A DNA stretch of 64,000 nt from Archangium gephyra (lineage in GTDB: Bacteria; Myxococcota; Myxococcia; Myxococcales; Myxococcaceae). The notes under the pieces are model-generated. The model did not search any database. It was not told where the DNA came from and saw only the letters and a program-made list of their open reading frames with translations. Positions 38,526 to 46,474 of the stretch are shown here, in pieces. Location: NCBI GenBank assembly GCA_003243425.1, contig QFQP01000016.1, positions 1-64,000 on the forward strand, given 5' to 3'. A program made the translations under genes and the position numbers. Each line of letters opens with the position of its first letter. The first letter of the stretch is position 1.

Positions 38526-41500
38526 TCAGCGCTTCTTGCCGCCGCCGCGCTCGCGCCACAGGCGGTCGAGCACCGATCTCGCGTCGAACTGCCGGGGCGC
38601 TTCGTCACGCTCCGACTTCTTCTCTTCACGCTCCTTCTTTTCGTCCTTCTCCCAGGCCTGCGGAGGCGGCGGTTCACGACGCGGCTTCTCCTTCACGAAA
38701 CTGCGCGCGGTGCCCCGGGCTTCCATACGGCGTGACGAGGCGGGCGTCTCGAAGCGGCGCGTGGTGCCCACGTCGTCACGCTCAGGGCGGTTGGGAGTGA
38801 AGCGGCCGCGGCCCTGGCTCTGCGACGACGGTGGCGTGCGGCGCTCATCGTCACGCGGCTTGCTGAAGCGGCTGGCGCGCTCGTCGGCCTGCTTCGAGAA
38901 GCGCGAGGCGCCGAACCGATTTCCGCCGCTGCGATCCTCGGACTTCTTCGAGAACCGCGACGCGAAGCCGCCACCGGTGCTGCGTTCCTCCGTCGGTTTT
39001 CCGAAGCGCGAGGCCGGTGCACCACTACGCGCCTCGGCCTGCTTGCCGAAGCGTGAGGCGCCGAAGCGCCTGTCGCCACCGCGCTCGTCTCGTGGACCAC
39101 CAGCACGACTTCCACCGCCGCGCGCGTCGCGTGCGCCGCCGAAGCGACTTCCGCCCGCGCGTTCTTCACGGCGACCGCGATCGCCACGAGAAGGTGGACG
39201 GTTGCGGCTGTCCTGCGAGCGGTAGCGGCGCTGCGGTTCCTGCGCCTCGACCTCTTCGCCTTCGAGCGAAACGACCTGGAAATCGATCTGCTTGCGCTCC
39301 ATGTTGACGGACTGAATCAACACGCGGCACTTCGCGCCGACCTTCACCACCAGCCCGTTTCCGAACGTCATCCGGTACGTCGACTGGTCGAACTCGAAGT
39401 CGGGGTACACCGACTCGCCCTTCACGAAGCCTTCGACCCAGAGCTCTTCGAGCTGCGCGTAGAAGCCGTTCTCCGACAAACCGGCCACGGTCGCGTCGTG
39501 CTCTTCGCCGATGCGGTCCTTGAGCAACAGGCACGAGTACAACTGGTTCACTTCGCGCTCGACCTGCATCGCCGCGCGTTCGCGCTCGGAGCTCTGAATG
39601 GCGAGCGTCTCGAGGTGCTCCTGCTGCTCTTCGAGCTGGCCCTTGCCCGGCTTCTTCTTTCCGCGCGCCCACAGCTCCTTGAGCAGGCGGTGCACCAGCA
39701 AGTCGGGGTAACGGCGAATGGGCGAGGTGAAGTGGAGGTAGTCTTCCGCGCCAAGGCCGAAGTGGCCCGCGTTCTTCGACGAGTACACGGCCTGCGCCAT
39801 CGTGCGCAGCGCGAGCTGATTGAGCGCCCGCTGCTCCGGGTGACCTTCGAGCTGCTTGAGCACCGCGTTGAGCGCCTTCGAATCGAAGTCGCCCTTCGGC
39901 ACCGTCACGCCATACGCGCCGAGCAACTGGAGGAAGAGCTCCGTGCGATCTTCGTCGGGCTCCGCGTGGTAGCGGTTGACCGTGGGCAGCGAGCGCTCGT
40001 GGAAGAAGCGCGCGACCGCTTCGTTCGCAGCCAGCATGCACTCTTCGACGAGGCGGTGGCTTTCCCAGCGCTCGCGCCGCACGAGCCGAACCGGGAGCCC
40101 GTCGTCACCGAGCTCGACCTTTTGCTCGGGCAGGTCGAAGTCGACCGCGCCGCGCTCGATGCGCATCCGGGTGAGCGTCGTCGACAGGTTGTAGAGCCGG
40201 TCGAACAGCGGCTTGAGCTCGGTGCGGCCAGGCACGTTCTTGCCAGCCAGCACGTCGTGAACCTCGGTGTACGTGCAGCGCGCCTGACTGCGCATCACGC
40301 CCGGGTACACCTTTGCTTCGAGCGTGTGCCCGCTGGCGTCGATCACCATGTCGGCGACCATGCACAGACGATCGACGTCGGGCTTGAGCGAGCAGATGCC
40401 GTTCGACAAGCGCTCCGGGAGCATCGGCAGTACGCGCCCGGGCAGGTACACCGACGTCGCGCGGCGAAGGGCTTCGGCGTCGAGCGCCGTGGCTTCACGC
40501 ACGTAGTGCGACACGTCGGCGATGGCAACCACCAGGCGCGTGCCCTTCCCGTGCTTCTCGGCGTACACCGCGTCGTCGAAGTCGCGCGCGTCTTCACCGT
40601 CGATGGTGATGAGCGGCATCTCGCGAAGGTCGACGCGGCCTTCACCTTCTGCTTCTTCCTCGGTCACCTCAATCGAGATGCGATCGGCTTCGGCCATCAC
40701 CTCGGCGGGGAACTCGTCGTTGAAGCCCTTCGAGTACGCCACCGAGAGCACTTCGACGGAATGGTCGGCGTCAGAGCCGAGCGACCCGGTGACCTCACCG
40801 GTCAGCGACTGGGGGCCCTCGAACATCGACGAGCCGACGCCCAGCTGCACCTTCACGTTGTCGCCGGGGCGCGCGAGCTGCGTCCTGGGCACGCGGATGT
40901 CGCCGAGCTCGGCTTCGCGCGGTTCGACCCACGCGCGCCTGGCGTCTTCGAAGTACGTGCCGATGACGACCTGGCGCGTACGCGAGGTCACTTCGAGCAC
41001 GCGGCCGGCGGTGCGGCCGTCGCGACCGGGCACCACTTCGACCACGACCTGGTCGTTGTCGAGCGCCTTGCGCGCCTCGTCGGGCGGAATGAACACGTCT
41101 TCAGCGTCTTGACCGACGATCGGCTTCAAGAACGCGAAGCCGTCGCGGTGCATGTGAATGATGCCGGTGACGGTCGGGTTGCGCGTCTCGCGCGTACGCG
41201 GCGGGCCCTTCTTCGCGGGCGCTTCTTCCGCTCGCTCACGGCGCGGCGCCGGGCGCTCACGCACCGGAGCTGCCACCGGCTTCGAGGTCTTCCTGGGCGG
41301 CTTGCCCTGCCACGCCGGCCCTGACTTCTGCTTCGGCTTGTCGCCGGGAATCCCAAAACGTTTTCCGTCGCGCACCAGGCGGCCCTGCTTCACGAGCTCG
41401 CGCAACACGCGCTTGAGCTCCGTTTGCTGACCGGGGTTGATGTTCGAGACGGCGAGGAGCTCTTTGACACCGACCAGCCGGCCGGCGGAGCTCACGAGTT

Positions 41501-41528
41501 TAACGACATGATCTGAATCAATTGCCAC
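38526..41528 (-). CDS. rnr: Ribonuclease R with long Arg/Gly-rich C-terminal tail
   Basis: The 1000-residue protein is a 3'-5' exoribonuclease of the RNase II/R family, which degrades structured RNA. It has an N-terminal winged helix (1-70), cold-shock domains, the RNB domain with the metal-binding TIDGEDARDFDDAVY near residue 313 and an S1 domain near 680-750. From about 763 to the end it is rich in Arg, Gly, Ser and Phe, with repeated ASRFSK / SRFGK units. Typical RNase R is 750-820 residues, so the tail is an unusual extension likely to bind RNA. GTG at 41528 follows AAGGA. Confidence 0.94.
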   Translation of the reverse strand: MAIDSDHVVKLVSSAGRLVGVKELLAVSNINPGQQTELKRVLRELVKQGRLVRDGKRFGIPGDKPKQKSGPAWQGKPPRKTSKPVAAPVRERPAPRRERAEEAPAKKGPPRTRETRNPTVTGIIHMHRDGFAFLKPIVGQDAEDVFIPPDEARKALDNDQVVVEVVPGRDGRTAGRVLEVTSRTRQVVIGTYFEDARRAWVEPREAELGDIRVPRTQLARPGDNVKVQLGVGSSMFEGPQSLTGEVTGSLGSDADHSVEVLSVAYSKGFNDEFPAEVMAEADRISIEVTEEEAEGEGRVDLREMPLITIDGEDARDFDDAVYAEKHGKGTRLVVAIADVSHYVREATALDAEALRRATSVYLPGRVLPMLPERLSNGICSLKPDVDRLCMVADMVIDASGHTLEAKVYPGVMRSQARCTYTEVHDVLAGKNVPGRTELKPLFDRLYNLSTTLTRMRIERGAVDFDLPEQKVELGDDGLPVRLVRRERWESHRLVEECMLAANEAVARFFHERSLPTVNRYHAEPDEDRTELFLQLLGAYGVTVPKGDFDSKALNAVLKQLEGHPEQRALNQLALRTMAQAVYSSKNAGHFGLGAEDYLHFTSPIRRYPDLLVHRLLKELWARGKKKPGKGQLEEQQEHLETLAIQSSERERAAMQVEREVNQLYSCLLLKDRIGEEHDATVAGLSENGFYAQLEELWVEGFVKGESVYPDFEFDQSTYRMTFGNGLVVKVGAKCRVLIQSVNMERKQIDFQVVSLEGEEVEAQEPQRRYRSQDSRNRPPSRGDRGRREERAGGSRFGGARDARGGGSRAGGPRDERGGDRRFGASRFGKQAEARSGAPASRFGKPTEERSTGGGFASRFSKKSEDRSGGNRFGASRFSKQADERASRFSKPRDDERRTPPSSQSQGRGRFTPNRPERDDVGTTRRFETPASSRRMEARGTARSFVKEKPRREPPPPQAWEKDEKKEREEKKSERDEAPRQFDARSVLDRLWRERGGGKKR

Positions 41529-41548
41529 GAGTGTCCTTATAAGTACGA

Positions 41549-41588
41549 CGGGCCAGCGCTCTCGCGAGTTGCGAGAACGTCTGGCCCG
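41549..41588 (-). other. Two-tier hairpin in the RNase R leader
   Basis: The outer arms 41549-41556 and 41581-41588 (CGGGCCAG/CTGGCCCG) pair perfectly over 8 bases, and an inner 6-pair stem (41560-41565 with 41571-41576, TCTCGC/GCGAGA) closes a 5-base loop. It lies about 20 bases upstream of the RNase R GTG and 44 bases after the barrel gene stop. There is no T tract, so it may be a leader structure or a weak terminator. Confidence 0.6.
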
Positions 41589-41631
41589 CCTGGCCGCGCT
41601 GACGCGACCAATGCTCCGTTGCTGACGAAGC

Positions 41632-42261
41632 TCAGAAGTAGAACGTCGCGCCGATGCCGGGCGAAGCGGTCACGATCGCGAACTGCACGTTGCTGCCGCC
41701 GATGTCGAACGGCAGGTCGATCGCCAGGAGGCCGTTGAGCGAGAAGTGCTTCGAGAAGAAGTACTCAGCGCCGAAGCCCACACGCGCGCCCACGCGCACC
41801 GTGTTGAAGTTGCCCTGACCGCCGAAGTGCGCCGAGACGTGGATCACGGGGCGCAGCGCGTCGGTCACCTGCCGCAGCAGAATTTCGACACCGGCGCCGA
41901 CCCCGAAGCCGAACGCAGGCGTGCTGCGCGCCATGGAAAGCCCGACGCCGAGGTCGACGATGAGCTTGAGGTTGTCGGTCAGCAGCAGGCCGACACCGAG
42001 GTTCGTGGCGCCGACGTTGGTCGCCGTGCCCGTCGCCGCAGGAATGAAGGACGAGCCGCCGGTGAAGCTGCCACGGATACCGAACGAGCCCTTGCCAGCC
42101 GAGAGCTGCCCATCACCCTCAGGCGCTACGCCACGCGCCGGGAGCGGAGTGCTCTGTGCAGGCGGCGCCGGGGGCGGCGTCGCAGGCTCGATTTCAGAGC
42201 CGATTTCCTGCGCGAACGAGACGGTGCTGACCAGCGTGGCAACGAGAATCAGGTGCTTCAC
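41632..42261 (-). CDS. Predicted outer-membrane beta-barrel protein
   Basis: A 209-residue product with a signal peptide (MKHLILVATLVSTVSFAQ), a Pro-rich linker (about 25-45) and an alternating Gly/aromatic pattern to the end (FGIRGSFTGGSSFIP, VGFGAEYFFSKHFSLNG), closing with GATFYF, a typical barrel C terminus ending in Phe. No specific family. Its GTG start overlaps the upstream gene stop by GTGA, so it is co-translated with the Lys/Ala-tailed protein. Confidence 0.72.
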   Translation of the reverse strand: MKHLILVATLVSTVSFAQEIGSEIEPATPPPAPPAQSTPLPARGVAPEGDGQLSAGKGSFGIRGSFTGGSSFIPAATGTATNVGATNLGVGLLLTDNLKLIVDLGVGLSMARSTPAFGFGVGAGVEILLRQVTDALRPVIHVSAHFGGQGNFNTVRVGARVGFGAEYFFSKHFSLNGLLAIDLPFDIGGSNVQFAIVTASPGIGATFYF

Positions 42262-43532
42262 GACACGACCTCCGGTGCTTTGACATGCGCGACGACCTTG
42301 AAGGTGCGCGCGACCTGCATGGGGTTATGGACCTTGCCCAGGAAGAACTCGATCTCCTGCACGCCGGGGTTACGCGGCGTGAAGAAGAACTCGCGAACAG
42401 GCGAGCCCGACGACGGGTGTTCAACGTTCACTTCGCGCAGCGACACACGCTTGGCGGTCTGCGGCTCGATGGCCCAGACGTGACCCTGCTTCTCGGACAG
42501 GTTCACCGAGAGGCCGTGGTTCAGCTTCACGGTGACTTCACGCTGCGCGCCGGTGCCCGAGGCCTCGACGGTCTCGATCTCGATGCTGTCGCGCGAAACC
42601 GGCGGGAACTCGGGAGCGCGCGGCTCGCACAGCTCGCACTCGATGCGGCCACCCCAGCCCGTCGACTTCTCGACGACGCCAGTGGCCACCACGATCTCGC
42701 CGATGAACTTCTTGATGCCCTTCACGGCCTTGCCTTCCAGGGTGAAGGCCACCTGCTGGCGCGTGCCCGGGTTGGAGACGACGAGGTAGTACTCCTCGGC
42801 GTTCATCTCGAGGCGGCCGCGCAGCGTCGCGAAGCCCTTCACGCCGACGGACATGCCGGGGTTGCCGATGGTGGCCACTTCGCCGGGCGAGAGAAGACGG
42901 AGCCTCTCGGTCTCGGGCACCTCGGGCGCGGCTTCGACTTCCGCCTCGGGCTTCTTCGCCGAGTACTTGCGGACGTCGATCGACCCGCCGTGGTTGTGGA
43001 AGCGCTTGATGAGGCCCGACACCGACACCTTGTGGTCGGCGTACGCGGGCAACACTTCCTGATCGGGGCCCTGGAGCACGAAGAACAGCTCGCGCTTGTC
43101 GCGGCCGATGACCTCCAGGTACGGGAAGCCCTGGTAGAGCACCAGCTTGCCCTTCATCGAGCCTTCACCGATGACGCCACGCTCACCGACCGTCAGCGCC
43201 TGCTCCATCTCGCGCTTGGTCAGCAGGTTGGCTTCGGGCGGCAGCTTGGTGGCGCGCGGCATCGGCTTGTCAGGCAACGGCCCGACCCAGCCATCGGCGC
43301 GACGAGGAGGCGCGCTCACCGCCGGCGGAGGAACGGACTTGCCGGCCTTTTCGGCTTTTTCAGCCTTCGCCGGCGCGGCCTTCACAGGCGCTTCCCGGAC
43401 GGCCGGTTTCTCCTTTGATTTCACAGCCTTGACGGCCTTCTCCGCCTTGGCGGGGGCCTTCTTCTCGACCTTCTTGGGGGAGGCTTTCGCCGTCTTCTTC
43501 GGGGCAGCGGGTTTCGCCTTCTTCGTGGCCAA
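42258..43532 (-). CDS. Hypothetical protein with histone H1-like Lys/Ala/Pro N-terminal tail
   Basis: A 424-residue protein. Residues 1-75 are almost wholly Lys, Ala, Pro and Val (MATKKAKPAAPKKTAKASPK), like eukaryotic H1 tails and bacterial H1-like DNA-binding proteins. The rest is a folded, beta-rich part with repeats around GEGSMKGKLVLYQGFPYLEV and GMSVGVKGFATLRGRLEM. The last 90 residues (FFFTPRNPGVQEIEFFLGKV) faintly recall a chagasin-like beta fold. No signal peptide is visible. The function is unknown. A TTGACG-containing promoter candidate lies upstream. Confidence 0.7.
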   Translation of the reverse strand: MATKKAKPAAPKKTAKASPKKVEKKAPAKAEKAVKAVKSKEKPAVREAPVKAAPAKAEKAEKAGKSVPPPAVSAPPRRADGWVGPLPDKPMPRATKLPPEANLLTKREMEQALTVGERGVIGEGSMKGKLVLYQGFPYLEVIGRDKRELFFVLQGPDQEVLPAYADHKVSVSGLIKRFHNHGGSIDVRKYSAKKPEAEVEAAPEVPETERLRLLSPGEVATIGNPGMSVGVKGFATLRGRLEMNAEEYYLVVSNPGTRQQVAFTLEGKAVKGIKKFIGEIVVATGVVEKSTGWGGRIECELCEPRAPEFPPVSRDSIEIETVEASGTGAQREVTVKLNHGLSVNLSEKQGHVWAIEPQTAKRVSLREVNVEHPSSGSPVREFFFTPRNPGVQEIEFFLGKVHNPMQVARTFKVVAHVKAPEVVS

Positions 43533-43564
43533 CGCCGTCTCCTTCGTAGCTGTGGAGGCCGCTC

Positions 43565-43593
43565 CCCTAGTCGATCTGAGAGCCTGCCGTCAA
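43565..43593 (-). promoter_or_regulatory. Candidate sigma-70 promoter for the H1-tail gene
   Basis: On the minus strand TTGACG (43588-43593) is followed after 17 bases by CTAGGG (43565-43570). The -35 box is close to consensus but the -10 is poor. It lies about 32 bases upstream of the 43532 start in the 117-base divergent gap shared with moeA. No clear moeA promoter was recognised there. Confidence 0.35.
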
Positions 43594-43649
43594 GCCAAAT
43601 CCCTGCAATTCCTATTGGTTTTCAGGCCTGAAATCGGCATGGGGACACC

Positions 43650-44852
43650 ATGAGCCTTCTGCCCGTCGATGACGCGCGCTCACGCATCTTGAATCGGGTC
43701 AACCCGCTGCCACCTGAACGTGTGCAGATCGAAGACGCGATCGGTCGCGCGACCGTCGAGCCGGTGCGGGTGCGCCGCACGTTACCTCCGTGGGACAACT
43801 CGGCGATGGACGGCTACGCGGTGCGCACCGCCGACGTCTCCAGCACGCCGCTGAAGGTCGTCGAGAAGATCTTCGCGGGTGATGTGCCGCGCCGAGCGCT
43901 GAACATGGGAGAGGTCGCCCGGATCATGACGGGCGCGCGACTGCCGCCCGGCGCTGACGCGGTCATCATGCAGGAGCAGGCGCGCGCCCTCGACGACACG
44001 CACGTCGAATTTCAGGCGAGCGCGAAAGCCGGCCAGAACGTGCGCCGACGCGGTGAAGACGTCCGCGAAGGTGACGTGCTCTTTGCCGCCGGCCGGGAGT
44101 TGTCCGCGGCGGACGCGGGGGCGCTCTGGAGTCAGGGCCTCGTCGACGTCGCCGTTCATCGACGCCCCCGGGTGGCCATCGTCACCAGCGGCGACGAGTT
44201 GAGTGAGGTGGGCGTCATTCACCCCGACAAGCTCGTCGACTCGAATGGGCCGGTGATTCGGGCGCTGGCGCGTGCTGCGGGCGCCGACGCCGTCCATCTC
44301 GGCCGGGCCGACGATTCACTCGAGTCGTTGCATGCGCTGCTCGCGAAGGGCCTGGAGTTCGACGTGTTGATCGCCATCGCCGGCGCGTCAGTGGGCGAGC
44401 GCGACTTCACCCGCGAGGCCTTCACTGCGCTCGACGTGCCGCTGGACTTCTGGCGCGTGGCCATGCGACCGGGGAAGCCGCTCGCGTTCGGAAAGAAGAA
44501 CGACACGCTGGTCTTCAATCTGCCGGGAAACCCGGTCTCGGCGATGGTGACCTTCGAGCTCTTCGTGCGACCGGTGTTGCGAGCACTTCAAGGGCTGTCG
44601 ACGGTGCTACCGGCGCTCCCAGCGCGTGCCAGCGCCGACGTGAAATCGGTGCCGGGTCTTCGGCTCTTCGTGCGGGCAGCGACGGAGGTGCGTGATGGGG
44701 CGATCTGGGCCACGCCGCTGCAATCGCAATCGTCGGGCGCGTTGTCGTCTGCCGCGGGTGCAACGGCGTTGATAGATGTGCCGACCGATTCGTTGGGCGT
44801 CAAAGCAGGTGACCCAATCACCCTCATCCCGGTGAGTTGGCTGGGCCGATGA
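43650..44852 (+). CDS. moeA: Molybdopterin molybdenumtransferase MoeA
   Basis: The 400-residue enzyme inserts molybdate into adenylylated molybdopterin, the last step of molybdenum cofactor synthesis. Seen: LPPWDNSAMDGYAVRT near residue 47, the VARIMTGARLPPGADAVIMQ segment, ITSGDEL-like VAIVTSGDELSEVG near 172, and LVFNLPGNPVSAMVTFELFV near 290, all MoeA hallmarks. Length is normal. It is followed after 58 bases by ribA on the same strand. Confidence 0.95.
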   Translation: MSLLPVDDARSRILNRVNPLPPERVQIEDAIGRATVEPVRVRRTLPPWDNSAMDGYAVRTADVSSTPLKVVEKIFAGDVPRRALNMGEVARIMTGARLPPGADAVIMQEQARALDDTHVEFQASAKAGQNVRRRGEDVREGDVLFAAGRELSAADAGALWSQGLVDVAVHRRPRVAIVTSGDELSEVGVIHPDKLVDSNGPVIRALARAAGADAVHLGRADDSLESLHALLAKGLEFDVLIAIAGASVGERDFTREAFTALDVPLDFWRVAMRPGKPLAFGKKNDTLVFNLPGNPVSAMVTFELFVRPVLRALQGLSTVLPALPARASADVKSVPGLRLFVRAATEVRDGAIWATPLQSQSSGALSSAAGATALIDVPTDSLGVKAGDPITLIPVSWLGR

Positions 44853-44910
44853 AACGAAACGACGTTCCATGCATCAGTGCCGTGAACGACAGGCTTGACG
44901 GAGACCCTCG

Positions 44911-45579
44911 ATGACGGAAAAGACCATGGTGTTGCCGACTCGAAAGCCCACTCACTTTCTCGAGCGTTACTCGGAGTCGGAGCTGCCCACCGAGCGTGGC
45001 CAGTTCCGCATCGTCGTCTTCCGCGACAAACGCGACGGCAAAGAGCACGTGGCGATGGTCAAAGGTGACGTCACCGGTCACGAAGGGGTGGCGGTGCGCA
45101 TCCACTCCGAGTGTCTGACCAGCGAAGTGTTCGGCAGCCTGCGGTGTGATTGCCGGGCGCAGCTCGATCGCGCGCTGGACTTCATTTCGCAGCAGGGCCG
45201 CGGCGTGTTGCTGTACCTGCGTCAGGAGGGCCGCGGCATCGGTCTGGGCAACAAGATTCGTGCGTACGCCCTGCAGCAGGAACAGGGCCTCGACACGGTC
45301 GAAGCCAACCTGAAGCTGGGCTTCGCCGACGATCACCGCCGCTACGACGTCGCCGGAGAGATGTTGCGCAGCCTGGGTGTCACCAGTGTCGACCTCATCA
45401 CCAACAACCCGCTGAAGATCGCGGGGCTGGTCGACGAGGGCATCGCGGTGCGTCGGCGAATTCCGTCGCGCACCCTGACCAACCCGCTTAACGTCGACTA
45501 TCTCAAGACGAAGCGAGATCGGTCCGGCCACCTGATTGAGTTCCTCAACGAGGACAGTTCGAAGACCAAAGCCGGCTGA
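44911..45579 (+). CDS. ribA: GTP cyclohydrolase II
   Basis: The 222-residue zinc enzyme opens GTP to start riboflavin synthesis. Zinc ligands C68, C79 and C81 lie in HSECLTSEVFGSLRCDC, and LLYLRQEGRGIGLGNKIRAY plus TNNPLKI are conserved. It stands alone rather than fused to RibB. ATG at 44911 has a GGAGA run upstream. The end overlaps the MBL-fold gene by 44 bases if the latter starts with TTG at 45536. Confidence 0.95.
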   Translation: MTEKTMVLPTRKPTHFLERYSESELPTERGQFRIVVFRDKRDGKEHVAMVKGDVTGHEGVAVRIHSECLTSEVFGSLRCDCRAQLDRALDFISQQGRGVLLYLRQEGRGIGLGNKIRAYALQQEQGLDTVEANLKLGFADDHRRYDVAGEMLRSLGVTSVDLITNNPLKIAGLVDEGIAVRRRIPSRTLTNPLNVDYLKTKRDRSGHLIEFLNEDSSKTKAG

Positions 45580-46474
45580 CGCCGACGAGTTCTCCATCAA
45601 GTTCTGGGGAGTTCGAGGTTCCATCCCCTCCCCCGGACCTGAGACCGCGCGCTACGGCGGCAACACGCCGTGCATCGAAGTTCGTGTGGGCGGTGAACGC
45701 ATCATCTTCGATCTCGGCACCGGCGTTCGTGAGCTCGGCGCGGCAGCCAGCGGCCCCATCGACGCGCACATCTTCATTTCGCACTACCACTACGACCACC
45801 TGCAGGGCCTGCCGTTCTTCACGCCGATCTTCGACCCGCGCAGCCGCTTCACGATTCGCGGGCCGACGCGCAACAACCGCTCGGTGAAAGACGTGTTGTC
45901 GGGGCAGATGCAGCAACCCTTCTTCCCGGTGACCGCTGAAATGGTCTTCCGTGCGCAGCTCGAATACCAGGGCTTCGAGGCGGGCGATCCGCTCTCACTG
46001 GGCGGCGCGAAGATCTCTGCGGTCGAGACCAGCCACCCCGGCGGCAACCTCGCCTACCGCGTCGACTTCAAGGGCAAGTCGTTCGTCTACGCCACCGACA
46101 CCGAACACGGCACCGAGCGCGACCCGCAGCTCGTCGAGTTCGCGCGAGGCGCCGACGTGCTGGTGTACGACGCGATGTACACGGAAGACGAGTACCTCGG
46201 CCGCGTCGGGAGCGCGAAGACCGGCTGGGGTCATTCGACGTTCGAGAACGCCGTGAAGATGGCGGCGCTCGCGAAAGTCGGCACGCTGGTGCTCTTCCAC
46301 CACGACCCGACGCGCACCGATGACGCGCTCGACGCCAAGCTGCGCGACGTGAAGAAGCTCCGCAAGGACACCCTCGCCGCGAAGGAAGGGCTGGTGCTCA
46401 AGCTGCTGCCGAAAGCCGCAGCGCCTTCGCGAGCCCGGCGAACGGCACCAGCGAAACCGCCTCGTCGACGGTGA
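45536..46474 (+). CDS. MBL-fold metallo-hydrolase
   Basis: The 312-residue protein has the metallo-beta-lactamase fold: FWGVRGSIPSPG near residue 23, the metal site HYHYDH (H83, H85, D87, H88), a YATDTEHG motif near 195 and a late HHDPTRTDD. It resembles phosphodiesterase-like or RNase Z-like hydrolases of the cyclic-nucleotide group; the substrate is unknown. The only start found before the fold is TTG at 45536. The Arg/Pro/Lys-rich C terminus overlaps the LipB-Nudix gene on the other strand by 77 bases. Confidence 0.85.
   Translation: MSSSTRTVRRPKPADADEFSIKFWGVRGSIPSPGPETARYGGNTPCIEVRVGGERIIFDLGTGVRELGAAASGPIDAHIFISHYHYDHLQGLPFFTPIFDPRSRFTIRGPTRNNRSVKDVLSGQMQQPFFPVTAEMVFRAQLEYQGFEAGDPLSLGGAKISAVETSHPGGNLAYRVDFKGKSFVYATDTEHGTERDPQLVEFARGADVLVYDAMYTEDEYLGRVGSAKTGWGHSTFENAVKMAALAKVGTLVLFHHDPTRTDDALDAKLRDVKKLRKDTLAAKEGLVLKLLPKAAAPSRARRTAPAKPPRRR

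Noticed and set aside
38690..39180. Repeats that might be a CRISPR array or tandem satellite
   Set aside because: The repeats are imperfect and in frame, encoding SRFSK/SRFGK units of the RNase R tail. No regular spacers exist.
39498..41324. 608-codon plus-strand frame opposite RNase R
   Set aside because: It is complementary to the RNB and cold-shock domains of RNase R and has no motif of its own.
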